Below, one piece after another: positions 42,450-55,689 of a stretch of DNA of 64,000 nucleotides. Positions within the stretch are counted from its first letter, which is position 1, and every line of letters starts with the position of its first letter. The stretch lies in contig NC_083645.1 in assembly GCF_963576545.1 (NCBI RefSeq), forward strand, positions 3,806,001 to 3,870,000. The letters are read 5' to 3'. The notes below the pieces were generated by a model. The model worked only from the letters and a program-made list of their open reading frames with translations, ran no database searches and was not told where the DNA came from. This DNA is from Limanda limanda (taxonomy: Eukaryota > Chordata > Actinopteri > Pleuronectiformes > Pleuronectidae). The position numbers and the translations under genes are program-made.

Positions 42450-42984
42450 AGGCCGGCGCATGCTTCTGCGTTTTCACGGGCCCGGAAGCGCAAGAGCCCT
42501 TCTGGGCCCCTTACGTACTTACGTATCCCTTCTTACGTGCTTATGTGCGTCGCCCAATTTTTCTAACTAGACGGCAAAGCTCCGCAAGCGTCACGTAGCC
42601 GGCAAGGCTGTGATTGGTCTGCTAACTACATCATTTCCGGAGTCGCATTTCCGGTTCATGCCCGATAATACCGGCGGAAACCACGGAAGAATTAGAAGAA
42701 CGAATATGGACCAAATAGAAGAGCACTTGGCAGAAGAGATCCGAAACTATGACCACTAGTATAACCCGTCACTGACTGGTGGATTTGTCGGCCAGAAAAA
42801 GGCTATGAGGAGCCGCCGTGGCGATGTAAATAGACTTCAACAAAAAACATTACTCCACCTAGTGGTCTGGCGGGGAATTGCTTGGCAACACGCGCAACGC
42901 TTGTAAAACCATGAATGACAACGAGTCCTGCGTCACAACTGCGTGAAAAGCCGCAGCCGCCGTTGCAGAAGCATGCGCCGGCCT
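42450..42984. mobile_element. Harbinger-type MITE with TTA duplication and MADF-like start
   Basis: AGGCCGGCGCATGCTTCTGC and its complement at the right end give a ~20-bp terminal inverted repeat. TTA flanks both sides (42447-42449 and 42985-42987), as expected for PIF/Harbinger. Near 42706 a short reading frame, MDQIEEHLAEEIRNYDH, is interrupted by TAG and then continues YNPSLTG. This matches the start of the MADF/SANT-like protein of Harbinger-group elements (..EEVR.Y.HLY..S). The element is thus a deletion derivative of an autonomous Harbinger. Confidence 0.75.
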
Positions 42985-45440
42985 TTATTCTCTCTTTACG
43001 CCCCACCCATTCATTATCATCCAAAAAATATGAACCTGTATGTGAGCCTTTCTAAATGTCAGTGAGAATGTGAATAAAAGGACTCCTTTGAGACACATCT
43101 CACATGGTGCTGGCACCATTGAGATCTGACATCATGACATGACATATGACAACCTGTGGAGAGAGTGAATATGGATCTTTCCACACTTATGAGCAATCAC
43201 ACACAGGACATGTATAGAGACAATGTCACCACTGATACCAATGGACAGAGCACCTGGATATAGACCAGTTCTCACTGGGTCTTCTTGCCTTTTTCTTTAC
43301 ACTCTTTTTTGCACACCCACACACTCTTTAACCCAATGACACCTCCGACAGCTTTTGACAGCTCTCAGAACATATGAATGCCTTTTTTTCCCATCCCTGT
43401 CAGTTTATTATTATCTTCCTTATTATTGCCAACGGAGTGCACTGCCAATTCAGGAACATAGCAGAGAGCTCAAACACACACACACGCGTACACACGCATA
43501 TTTATATCATTGCACGTGCACAGACACACGCACCCCTTCATTTCCCAGGTGAATGGCTGACATTAGCGGCTAAGCCTCCCCATGGCTTCCCGACCTTTTT
43601 GGCTGTCAGTGGCAGGTGACTAGAACAGAGACCACAGCTCCAATCAAGACTTGGACACTTACCCTCTTGTCTTCCTTTCACTCTGAGGTCTTTCATGATT
43701 CAATGTCTCCATTCAAAGTATCACAGTGTCATCTAGTTCCTTTTATCATCATCATTTTGTCCTTCTGATTCCGTCCTTTGCATATCTCATTTATCTGTCT
43801 ACCCAATATCCTTGATACATGGACTAGACAGATATAGAAATGAATGAATAGTTACTATCTGACATAATCACCACAGCTCCTATGTGTTGTAGTGTCCCTC
43901 TCCCCCATATAAATACTTAAGGTTACTATGAATTGATGAATAAACTCAAATCACAATAAAAACAATTATACATGGTTCCCAGATAGTCTCTTAATGGGGA
44001 TACTGAAGGGATCTACAACTGCATCAAAAGTAATCATAACATCCTATACTTCGGCTAATGCAACGTGAAAGTATCTTTTATACGTCCCTCTTTGCCTGTT
44101 GCCTCCTTTGAAAACCCCTCCTGAATTTACCCTGAAGGATTATTGTTGGGTCTTGGGTTCCACAGTGCCATTACACAGTTTTCACAGTAGTGAGTAATAC
44201 TTTCCATGACAAGTAAAGTGACTCATTCTTATTCATGTGTAAAATCTGCAGAATGCTCCTTGAACAATGAATACCTTTGAGTGGCCTCTCACATTTTATC
44301 AAATTTGAAAATGAGGAGAAAGAATTCTATATCATTATAAATCATCATGTTCAGAATTAAATTTCAACATAAAAAATCTTTTTATAACTATCTTTACCCC
44401 TAAGGAACATGAAATCACTTTTTAGAATATTTGATTTATAATTCAAGGGTTTATGGAATCTGAACAGTTGGGAACAAGCACACATAATTACATTGCCATC
44501 ATCTTGAGAGATGGCTATATATGGAATAGTACATTATGTTTTAACAGAAACATTTAATTGTCTTGGGAGGGGATTGGGAACTTCAACGCCAGAAAATCCC
44601 TATGCATATGGTGACACATTACACCATGTGACTATAGAGTTATGGCTCACTATGTGCTACTCAAAAGCCAAGAACTAAAGGCTTAAGTGTAATTCTATAA
44701 ATAAATTCCACCATCAACACAGGGAATACGTTGAAGAATATTTATTTAACTCCATACATACATATTGGGACTCATGAGCTTTTGTCAGAAACAGGATAAT
44801 TCAGGATTCCAAAAATACAATTTATGGAAATGTACCATGAACTTTAATGTAATGATTATGCAATTTAGGCTTGAGGGCTCAGAAATAGGGCACACATTTA
44901 AGACTGCACATCACATTACAGAATTCCAAGATGATCTAATTGAGGGTTTTTCATATAATGTGAATGAATATTATGGAGCAGGATCCACAGCATGCTGCGG
45001 GGCACGGCATAAGATTTCTAAGAACTCCCTGAACTCCCAGTACCATTACCTTGCCATTTACTATGGGCCTCACTGGTATTCCCAAAACCACATTGGAGTG
45101 ACAGCGTGACAGTCTTCCCAATATGATGTGTGCCCTCAAATGTAAGGGAATCTGATTTATTTCCCCCTCATAATAGGAAATGTCACACAGAGAATTCCCA
45201 AGCTTAGAGACCTTTTGCTTTGTGCCAAATATTCTCCCTGTGTATATTGGATAAAATCCGCAGGATGCCACTGAATGCCCAGACCTCCTCGCTTTTATCA
45301 AGGGTTTGAGTTTTGGACGGATCGGAAGGAAACGCTCCATCAAGTGTGACCCACTTAACTGCTGGAGAGGCACCAAAGGACCACCATGGCAATTATTTAA
45401 AGCTCTGCTTTATTATTCATAATTAGCAGACGCTTCTGTA

Positions 45441-45442
<2 letters not shown>

Positions 45443-45476
<34 letters not shown>

Positions 45477-45478
45477 GC
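45443..45478. repeat. (GT)n microsatellite
   Basis: About 14 uninterrupted TG units, then GCGTGTG. Confidence 0.9.
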
Positions 45479-46230
45479 ATCTCATAAGGGTTTCTTAATA
45501 ATATGCCACCTTTGTGCAGAGAAAAATAATAGAGCATAACAATGTGAATGCATATCTGTGAGTGAAGATTAGGTTTCTTTGTGTATGTGTGTTCCTTTGT
45601 GTATTTCACTCTAAAGATGTCTACTGTTGTGCATTTTATAATGTGTGTTAGGACCTGAGAGTGTTAGTAAACATACTGTGTGTGAGTGTGTGTGTGTGTG
45701 TGAGTGAGAAAGAGTAAGGATGTAATAGCATACTACTTGTGTCTTAATAAATATGTGTGTATGTATACATGCATAGTGTAAAGATCAGCCTGCATACGGC
45801 CATCTAGGATAAAGACACGTGCATGTTATAGATAATGGCGTGCAATGTGGGATAGTTGTGACCACTGTAGCTGCTGCCCCAATCACAGACAAATGTGACA
45901 TAAATGAAAGGAAACCATGTGGACAGCTTTGAAATGTGAAATATACTGAAATAAACATACATACTGTCCTGTGTCAGTCGTGTTTTGTCATTCATTTATA
46001 CCCTGTTTCTCTATTTGTCACCTCTGCTGAGGACATGCCCATTCATCATTTTGTTTGTTTGTCAGCAGGAAATTACGCAAAAACTACGGAATTCATCTTA
46101 TTGCAATGATGGGACATGAGCCACAGAGGAACCTATTAAATCTTGGCATACCTCTGGCCAAAAAGGCAAATCGAGGAATTTTATATTGATTTTTGGGGGA
46201 AAGTTTGTATTCTTTCCTCAGGGTGTAATA

Positions 46231-46290
46231 GTGTGTGTGTGTGTGTGTGCGTGTGTGCGTGCGTGCGTGCGCGTGTGTTTGTGTGTTCGT
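46231..46290. repeat. (GT)n/(GC)n compound microsatellite
   Basis: A GT run passing into GCGT units, then TTCG-interrupted GT. Purine-pyrimidine alternation throughout. Confidence 0.85.
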
Positions 46291-47334
46291 AATGAGACCC
46301 TCTTCACCAGTTACCACCCCAGATCGGAAAACATCATCAGAGTCTCAACAAAATTCACATTCAGACTCTCTTAATTGTTTCCTATGTTGTTTCTCGGGCC
46401 TCAGTAATTAGTGGCTGCTTTAATGAGACTGATATCACAACTCCGACCCACAGAACACCACTCTAAATGATAAGAGGCTGATAAGAGTGTGTATGTGTGT
46501 GGTATGCAATGATTAGTAGTGCCTGTGTGTAAGCATGATGGAAAATGAGTGCCAAGGCGATGAGAGGGTGTCATATGCAAAGCCTTGGTGATCAAGTGCT
46601 GCGTAATTTAGAGTACTGTGTGTGAACAAGAGAGAATGGGAGGAAGTGGGAGTGTGTGCCGCACACGGTGCCGCAGCACACACTGTGACGTTAAAGGAAA
46701 CAGCTGTGCATATTCTTACATGGTCACACACTATATCACTATCATTTTTTAATATGCCTCTCTCGTCGACTTCTGTTTCAGCCTGTGATTACCGGGGCTT
46801 CTTCAAATGCCTTTCAGTTGAGATTTGCATGTGTGGGTAGAGAGTGCAGCAGCCACAATAAACAGGTTCAGAGGCAATATTTACAGCAAAGAGATTTAGG
46901 TTGATGAAAAAACAGATTAAGTGATACTGCAGAGGCTGCTGAGAACTGGCACGATTTTGAGGAAACAGCTCAACTGACAACCTAAGACTTTTTAGAGTGA
47001 TTATTGAATGTCTGAAAGATTGAAGTAACCAGAAAGACATGTCCCATTTTGGTAAACATATCAATGGAGCAGACATAACAAATAATGATAGCTAATGTAA
47101 ATGTGTTTTCTTGTTGTAGTGTATGCTTCAGCTGGATACAAATTAACTTACTAGTGGAATGACATATGGATATATGGAATATTCCAGTGTACACATTACA
47201 GAGCAAAGTCTGATTATGACTCCCATCATTACGTTCACTTCCGCATTATGTCCAACGTTTTACCAGCCAGTTTCAACACCTAAAATAGTTTAATGTGCGA
47301 TGCTACCATTTACCGTTAGTTTTCTTTTTTAAAT

Positions 47335-47545
47335 AAGCCAAGATCTACCACCCTGAACTTTCCCCAAAACTTAATTTTTGCAATTTCTGTTAAAGGCTTG
47401 ATATACAAGCGTAAATATACTCAAAGAAAGGCAGTTATGGAACTGTATCTATTCAATGCAAAACATTCATATTAATATAAATTTATATTTACAGCATCTG
47501 TTCCATGCACAGTGTTTAGTTTCTCAGTTCCACAACATTGGCTTT
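47335..47545. mobile_element. Fragment of the 40199 hAT-type MITE
   Basis: The blocks 'caagatctaccaccctgaac', 'ctcaaagaaaggcagttatg', 'tctattcaatgc' and 'tatttacagcatctgttc' match the middle of 40199-40590 in the same orientation with many substitutions. Both ends are lost. Confidence 0.55.
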
Positions 47546-49589
47546 GCCTTGAATATGGCCATATATATGACAATGTATAAAATGAGTCAAGTGTACTCAA
47601 ATAAATACCAGTACTATACAGTATGAAGCCATGCATCTTCTGCTCCTGCAAGTATTTCACAATAAAAAAACGTTTTATGTTTAAATATAAGCGACGTGTA
47701 TGCGTTTCAGCAGATACATAAATTCAACAGATTAACACTAAAACTCAGATATTTTTTTCTGTTTATTCTGCAGTGAACGGCAATGTCTTCTCTGCCAATG
47801 TCATACAATTTCCTAACCCTATTCAAAGTAAAAGCTCTCCAGAGTTTAACTTTCTGAATCGATTCATTGGTTCTAACGGGGTTTGATTTCCCTCGCAAGA
47901 CTTGTATTATAGGAAATGCAGCAGATAAACCAGCAGCTCCGCCGCCAGTAGCGGACACACAGCCCGTGTGGACAACAGACACCGACACACAGCCGGTCTC
48001 TAGAAGGACCTCTATGATTGCTTAACTACAAAAGGCCTGCACTGCTCTTTCTAAAGTGCACTGATCTGAAATTACCTTGACTCAACCTCATGGAATAAAC
48101 ATCATGTTCTGTAGCCTTGAGGCTGGGAGACATAAACCACGATCAACAAGTAAAACAGAGAAGTAAATGTGTATAGACTTCTTCTTAGCAGTGTTGTTGT
48201 ATGGTGGTGCAGGATTTGCTCTTGATGATGTAAACACTGTTCATGAAAGAGCTGAAGTTGAACATTTTGCAGAGAAGCCAATTAGTATTTCAGAAATGAT
48301 AAAGTGTGAGTCTTAGATGGACTGTGGCTGTAATAGTCTCATCGGTGGTGCCTCATCGACACCCTGATGGGAGAAGGTCAGCATCCCACTGTTCCTGAGT
48401 GCCACAGCCTTTGCCTGGGGTGGGGTGGTGAGCTGTCCTTATCAAACCTGCCTGATATTTGGAACAGAACACCCCTGAGCCTGCTTGCTGAGAGTAACCA
48501 CAAATAAACAATGAGGAACTAAAGTCACAATTCTGTCTAGATTCGCTTTTCAACTTAAAACCTCGTTCCTTTGTCCTGCTCTTTTTCAGAATGAAAATTA
48601 CAGAAAAAGATCTGAGCTGAGCCGAAAGCTGAAAACTGCATCTTGTAATGTGTTGTGCTGCCATATACTTATACTTATACCTTATATATATGTTTTAACA
48701 ACAATTCATGATTTACAGGAGGTCCCATCCCAGGGTGCGTTTCCATGTGAGAATATTCACAGTTTTAGCTAAATTTTTGGTTCCCCACCATCCACCCATG
48801 AAAACATTTAACTCTTTTGCTATTAAATGCACCACTATGTACACCAGCTAGCTGCTAATTGTGTCTATTTGTTCAATGCATTTTGGGTTGGTAGTGTGTC
48901 ATACACATTTTCATACAGCTGCCTGCTGCATCTGCTAAGGATGCTAATAAAGAGCTGTGAGACTGAACCGACAAAATCTGTGTTTAAAAATAACAACAAC
49001 AAAGCAACAAAACAATTGTAAAAGTTGTTGAGTTAAGTGGAACAAAAGAGCTATTGGTAAAAAGCTTGGAGAAAAATATTGTATAGCCTCTGTCACAGGG
49101 AAGATGCATTCTCTGTTTCTCCTGTGTTTCCATCAGGATGACAAGCTACAGCAATGGGTGGGGTAAACAACAAGATGTACATAATGTGGTTGGATAACGG
49201 TAGTTGTGGTGATAACCAACAAACTTGTAAGCATATGAATCATGTCTCATACAGTATATGACTCATATGTGTACAGTCAGCTTGGTCAATTGTTGATTGC
49301 ACGTGGACGTCCTCTCAGAAATCTGTATGTACCCTAGAGAACATGCGTGGATTATGATATTTACGTCCCGAGGACCATAGCGGACTGGATGTAACTTCAC
49401 CTGAAAACAGTTTGCTTGGTTATGGGTGAATGATGAGTGGCACCTTTCACATCACATATCTTTACAGCAACCTAACCTTTTACTATTCACTGTTCTGCCA
49501 CTGAAACACTAGATTCATAAATATAGTGTGTCCCTGTGTTCAGCAGATAAGCAGTTCAATTATATAATTTAAAACTAAAGTGCCAAGTT
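47546..49589. other. No recognised gene
   Basis: A GC-richer patch near 47920-48000 (gcagctccgccgccagtagc) encodes nothing recognisable. Short (ATACTT)-like repeats occur near 48664-48680. Confidence 0.3.
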
Positions 49590-50027
49590 CAGGAGTGGCC
49601 TAGTCAAAGTCCGGACTTAAATCCGATATTTGCTGTGGCGTGACCTTAAACAAGCTGTTTATGCTCGAAAACCATCCAATGTGGCGGAATTAAAAAATTC
49701 TGCAAAGAAGAGTGGGTCAAAAGTCCTCCACAGCGATATGAAAGACTCATTGCCAGTTATCACAAACGCTTGATTGCAGTTGTTGCCGCCAAGGGTGGCA
49801 CAACCAGTTATTAGGTTTAGGGGGCAATTACTTTTTCACAGAGGGCCAATTAGGTGTGGATAGATTTTTTCCCCTATTAAATGAAAACATCATTTAAAAT
49901 TTTTGTATTAACTCGGGTTATCTTTGTCTAATATTGGAATTTGTTTGATGATCTAAATCATTTCAGTGTGACAAATATACAAAAAAAAATAAAAATAAGG
50001 AAGGGGCAAATACTTTTCACAGCACTG
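49590..50027 (+). pseudogene. 3' half of a Tc1-like element with transposase C-terminus
   Basis: The plus strand encodes, in broken frames, the WPSQSPDLNPI-type block (degraded), KEEWVKSPPQRYERLIASYH and KRLIAVVAAKGGTTSY with a stop at 49812-49814. This is the C-terminus of a Tc1 transposase of a different subfamily from the copy at 26559. The right terminal repeat follows and ends CAGCACTG at 50027 with TA after it. The 5' half, including the DNA-binding domain and the first two catalytic residues, is absent. Confidence 0.8.
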
Positions 50028-50029
50028 TA

Positions 50030-50907
50030 TATTGGCTACAGAATGAACAGTAATAAAGCAAATTCAGTTTGCTTTATTACTATACTACCAACAGGGTAGT
50101 ATAAATTAAAGTTTGCTACCTTCTAGCAAACTATATTGTAGAACTGTTTGAGGAGTACTCACTTATGACAAACAATAATTCTGAAGTAGCTCCGGAGCAC
50201 TAACACAGGCCAAGCAAACAGCCTAATCCAAACAAGCAGGTTTAGAACGGGCACCTCTCGACTGTAAAATACAGTTTAAATGGCTCAAAAGTTATGTTTT
50301 TAGAAACAGAGACTTTATAAAATGAGAGTTTATCAGAGCACCTCACACCTGATAACACAGTCATTCAGAAGGCAGGAAAGTTCAAATAAGCACAATAATG
50401 AAGCGGTAAAATTAAAATACAGAAAGATCAAAAGTAAGTTACTTTTTAATTAAATAAAAGTGGTTGATGTTCTGTCTAAAGAAGCAGGGAGGGACCACTT
50501 TTTAAGAATAATATCACTGCCTGTTTTGCTCACCCTTGTCTCCCTTTATTTTTTTCTTTCTTCCTCCCTCCATTGCCCTTAGCAACACCGGGCTACATTG
50601 GCTGCTCTCAAAACAAATTTGCTTCTAAAAGTTGTGAGGGATAAATTGGAAAAATACTTTTTGACATGTTGAGTAATGCATCAAATCGTATTCTCTTCGC
50701 CCAGCAGCTTGACTATTCTATTTCTTCTGCAAGCCTTCTCCAGGCAAATGGATTGCTTCCATAATGCTCTCTTTATCAGGCTGACTGAGTAAGTGCTGCT
50801 GTTCCCTGTAAGCAGGGGAAGACCAATACCCACACGCAAATATTATCTTTCTCTGACTAACACATGCCAAGACAAATGTGCAGGACACACACACACACAC
50901 CCACCCA

Positions 50908-50940
<33 letters not shown>

Positions 50941-53900
50941 TGCCTTTAAAAGAGAATTGGTATATTAACAGGTTTAGTCCATAAACACCGAAAGCTCTGT
51001 AGAGCTGGACGCGACATATCCATGTATCATTTTATGGTGTCCTTTTTAAAATTACATAACTGATGAGATAATTGATGATGATAATGATGAGAATTTGTTG
51101 AGAGACATGAGAGGAAGGCTAAATGCATTGCAGGAAATATATTTTATTTGCTCTAAAGCTGCAAAACAAGTTTTTGCATTGGCGCAAAAGTGAGGAGATG
51201 AATTTGATGAGCACGACGAGGACAATGAGGCTACATTGACACTAATATTTCTTTGATTTAAAACAATCTCCAACCACACAAGCATTTTAGCATCTGCAGT
51301 AAACTAACACACATGAAAACGTGTGTCAAGTGACCATTGCTGGTGTAAACAGGAGACAGATCGTCAACTTGGATTTTTTGCGATTAGCCAAACATAGTCA
51401 CAACAAATACAACTGGTGAAAATTAAGATGAAGGATTTATTAATTTCACTAGTGGTAGTTGAGTCATGACTAACAACAACCAATCAAGAAACAAATGCCA
51501 GTGACTCATTATCATTTCCAAACTTCTCAGGTTTTGTCCCTCAAGAACTATAATGCAGCCCTAGAGTTTTTAAACTAAAATGAAGCAGATACAGCAGTTC
51601 CAAGCTTCTCTGTTTTCGCTGGTTGAAAACTCTTGAGTTGTGTGAACAGCGGGTTAGAAGATTCAAACGCTTTGACAAGTCTGCTGAGTCGCCAGCCAAG
51701 GATCAGGATAAGAGACATATGTCAGGAATATTTTGAAATTCCACAATGACATGGGAAAAGTGAACTATATCCTCAACACTGAAAAGACCAGTATCGCTGC
51801 AAGCCAGTAGTAAAGACTGACGTCCCTGATGATAAACTATGCAATTAAAATCTATTGACGGCTTAAACCTTTGGCTTTTATTATAACTCTAGTAAGCATC
51901 AAGGGATTTGACAAGCTCGTCCATCAATGTCTGCAGTGACACATGGATAATGGCAATCACATCTGTGTACACTGAACAAACTGATCTAACTCTCCTAAAG
52001 TAACGTTTAATACCACTTTGTTTTATTGACAATAAAACAAGCACATTTGTCAAAATTTTCGGTCCAGTTCACTTTTGTTGTTCATTGATTTTTTCATAGT
52101 TTTAATTTGGTTTCTATCTGCTTCAGAGGCTGAGAAATAAAGGTTTTACAGTGAACATGAAATTGTTTAGAACCCCCCCAGGCTTTATGGATATAAACAA
52201 TAAAAAACTATATGTAGGATTCAGAGAGTGCCTTTGGATTTTTGTTGCTTTAAAAAGGTGTCAAGCTCCAATAATAAACAAACACAATCTATTTTAAATT
52301 TATTCTATTTATCTATTTTACACAAATCATTATTTTTATTCAAACATTCAAAATGTGTGTTTCGAAAAAACCTAATAATTTCAACAAAAGAGGGAAAGGG
52401 GAACAAAAATATATATTTTTAGTTTGTTCTTCACAAGACACATCTGCTGATGTGAAATATCTCTCAAAATTCTTAATCAACAATCTTGGCCTCTGGTGCT
52501 GATGCAAAGAATTGTTAATTTGTATAAAGCTGCAAAAGATTGTGAAGTGATCTCAAAGAGTTTGGATATTCATCAGTCCATTTGCACATGTGAATAGAGA
52601 GAATTTAGTTTTGTGGCTCTTCTCCTGAGAAGTCGGTGTCCAGCTGCGATATCTCCAAAGACAAAACACGGAATGATCATTGAGGTAAAAAAAGAAGAAG
52701 CTCAAATTAACAGTAAAAGGCTGAAGGTAAACATCTGAGCCGGCTAACATCTTATGAGTCCTGAGGTCTGGCTGCACCCATTTACACTCCAACACTATTC
52801 AAAACAAGCACAATCAGCTTGGTTGACACTAAGCCTTAAATCCAGTGCCTTTGTGAAATGATGTTGGAGAAACATGTTTTGGTACAAGGCTAAATGTGTC
52901 CCTTAACTCTTAAAGATGCTGTGAAATGACATTCAGAGAGCCACTGAGCTCAAGCAGCAAAAATGGTCCAAGTTCCTACTGAGCATTGACTGGGTCTGAT
53001 CCACAACTACTAAAAGCTCTGCCAAAGGGTAAAATCTCCACCCCGCAGTGCGATTTTTCCAGGGGTGAGTTAAGTAAATTCAAAGCATAGTCATGTGTAT
53101 CTGGCTTAAGCACATTATGGTAATCTGCACTCACTTAGTAACAGAAAACAAGGTAATTCCAAAAATTTCACATACTCTGTACATGAGACATGCATTTTAG
53201 AGTGCCTGCACGGGGAGTGTGTGAAGTCTTAAGCCACTAGTTCAAATCTGTTGCCAAACACTGATGAAGGGGCAGTGGATCAGCGTGCTTAATATTCAAC
53301 GTAAGACTGAACCAGAGGTTGTGTCTGAAGTCAGATCCAACACACACACTTCATTATCGTTTTCCTCTCGCCCCTTACCCCGATGTCTGATGTCTAAACC
53401 GCAAACTATACTCACTCTAATGTAAACCCTATCTGACCTTAATCCAAGTCTTACGAAAAACCATTTGAAACCAACCAAAAATTCTCACAACCAGGACTTT
53501 ATACTGAAATGTGTCCATTTTACCTGAGAGACTCTTATGCAAATATAACAGGCCCAACATGGCAAGTCACAATTGTCACCAAACAATACTCACATACACT
53601 CAGACGAGGACGACACACACTCCTTCACACCACAGGCTCTATCCTTCACATACACACACACGCATGTACACAGTGAATACACACACTTCCCACATGGGCG
53701 TACAGTATCCCTCCTTCGTCAAACACCCTATGAACATTTAATTGGGCTTAAAGGCTTTGTGTGTCATGTTATCCTCCACTCGTGTGATCTACTTCTTACG
53801 GCTGAGCCTGTTCATGGAGTGAGTGAAGATGCACTTTGTGCTTGTATGTGAGTGTGATATATTATCCAGCTGTTTGGCTGTCTAGTGAAAAACCCTGTTC

Positions 53901-54277
53901 ACCAAGAACACATGCGACAAATAGTGTAATATGCTGTGTTTATGGATAGATGGGGTGTGACAATGGGCCACTACAATGTAGAGTGCATCTTTAAAAATGT
54001 CTTAAACAACCCAAATCTCCTGAAATTCTAATTACATTTACTATCATTACTTACAATGTTTTGCATTGCTTATCATGGTTCTTATGTATTAATTTTGCTA
54101 CACATTAGAGTATTATGTATTGTGTTTGCCTATAGTCTTAAATTCATTCCTCTTTTAATCATGGGCACTGTATCCAAACAGAGTCTCTGACACACTTTTA
54201 TTGCTTCTAGAAGTAATTCTCCTGTGTTTGGCTAGAATGTAAAAACAACTGGTGTCAAAATCTGCATGAGAGCCTGC
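50030..54277. other. Long stretch without recognised gene
   Basis: AT-rich. CA tract at 50885-50940. Near 52122 lies the core 'ctgcttcagaggctgagaaa', shared with the repeats at ~9330 and ~24893. No gene is supported. Confidence 0.3.
50885..50940. repeat. (CA)n microsatellite
   Basis: Two CA runs separated by CCCACCCACT. Confidence 0.9.
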
Positions 54278-54281
54278 TTAA

Positions 54282-55382
54282 CCCCTTAAGGACGTATATC
54301 GCAAATTCGCCTCAAACCCCTTCCGGTCTGAGTGCTGCCGAGGTGATGATTGTATCCCACTAATGCCTGATGGTGCAGATACTACACATACCTAGGAAGG
54401 TATTGGAAGCACTCTGCCGCTCTCTAGTGGTCGGAGTGGATAATACATCCGGTGGAGGAAACCGGAAGTGCAGCTCCGGAGACTGTGTAGATTTAGCCTG
54501 CTACATGTGGGGATTTGAGCAAATTTGAGTAAGTTGTGCTAAAATAAAAAATACATACCAGCTCATTGGTTGCTTCTTATGCTAATATATATTGAAATAG
54601 ACTGCATGTGATGAAAATTGATGATGTAATTAGCAGATTTTGGTTTGTAGCGAATTCGCTACATCAGGCACTTGGGGCTAAAAATAGACTCTTTTTTTTT
54701 AGGTGAAATATCGTATAAAATATAATTCCTGTGCAAATACTTCAAATTTTTTGAAGAATATAAGTATAAGTATTCTTATATGATTGTAAATCTGATGTTT
54801 GGTTCATTGAATATATATAATATATATAATAATGTATAATACCCAGGGACTACAGATGAAAATTGGATTATAGCTTACTCTGGTACGGCTAAGGAGCTGA
54901 GCATTGTCCTTATCAAACCAAAATAAATATAACTTTGCAGATATACAGACTATGTACAACTGTTTGTGCAGAGTAAGTGTGCAACATTGAATTATGTGCA
55001 AAACAGAATACAAATATAATGCTAGGATATAAATGCAATTTCTGCCCTTTATTGTCGGCAGAACTAAATGGACGCATCAACGTTCTACGGGAAGCGAGGG
55101 TTAGGGTTATATGATGGAACAGCAATGATTGTACAGAAACATGTTGTTATTCAATTTCAAGCAAAAGCAGGATCAATATAATAATCTACATACCAGAGAC
55201 TGGAAAATTTGTTAGCGACATTATGCCTAATGTCGCTTATTTGCCTCATACCTAAATTGATATCTGTAGTATATGCTATATTAAAATTAACAATCTCCAC
55301 TTAATTTAGCATCTCTATGACAGCCAAAAACACAAATAATAATTTTTTTATATAATTGGAAATTAATTCAGGCAATAAGGGG
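54282..55382. mobile_element. piggyBac-like MITE with TTAA duplication
   Basis: TTAA (54278-54281) is followed by CCCCTTAAGGACG. The right end reads ...GGCAATAAGGGG followed by TTAA (55383-55386), so the 7 terminal bases CCCCTTA are perfectly inverted. TTAA duplication with CCC-type ends is characteristic of piggyBac transposons. The 1101-bp interior has no transposase. It contains a palindrome (gtagcgaattcgctac) near 54646. Confidence 0.6.
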
Positions 55383-55689
55383 TTAAGCAGAAGGTTTCAT
55401 TCATTTTCCAAGTCTTGTTTTTTGTCTTAAGCTGCATTTGTTAAACTACATGGTAGTTTCCAATTGTGAAAACAGCTGCGACAGCTGAATTCTTTTCTGT
55501 GAGTAATTTCATATACTTAAAAAGGCTAAAAGAAACCTTATGTGCTTGCATGAAAAAATATATATGAACACTAAGTAAGCGTTTACAGCCAACTTGTTTG
55601 GTCTCTAATATAAGCATAGTGCTGCTTAGCTTCATCTTATTGTCTTTTGACATGCTTATCTTTGCTACCTTGCACTTAATAAGTCCTTT

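Larger units (their letters stand above)
42988..47334. other. Long stretch without recognised gene; microsatellites
   Basis: AT-rich sequence with GT/CA tracts at 43480-43530, 45443-45478, ~45682-45701 and 46231-46290. Open frames at 44765-45376 overlap on both strands and show no domain that I can name. Confidence 0.3.

Noticed and set aside
44765..45376. Overlapping 114- and 141-codon frames on opposite strands
   Set aside because: Neither gives a recognisable motif. Opposite-strand overlap suggests chance or an old unrecognised repeat.
45443..46290. Possible CRISPR-like or regulatory repeat arrays
   Set aside because: They are plain GT microsatellites. No spacer structure, and a vertebrate genome is indicated.
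47707..47988. 93-codon minus-strand frame over a GC-rich patch
   Set aside because: It contains no motif that I recognise and overlaps the end of a MITE fragment. Insufficient for a gene call.
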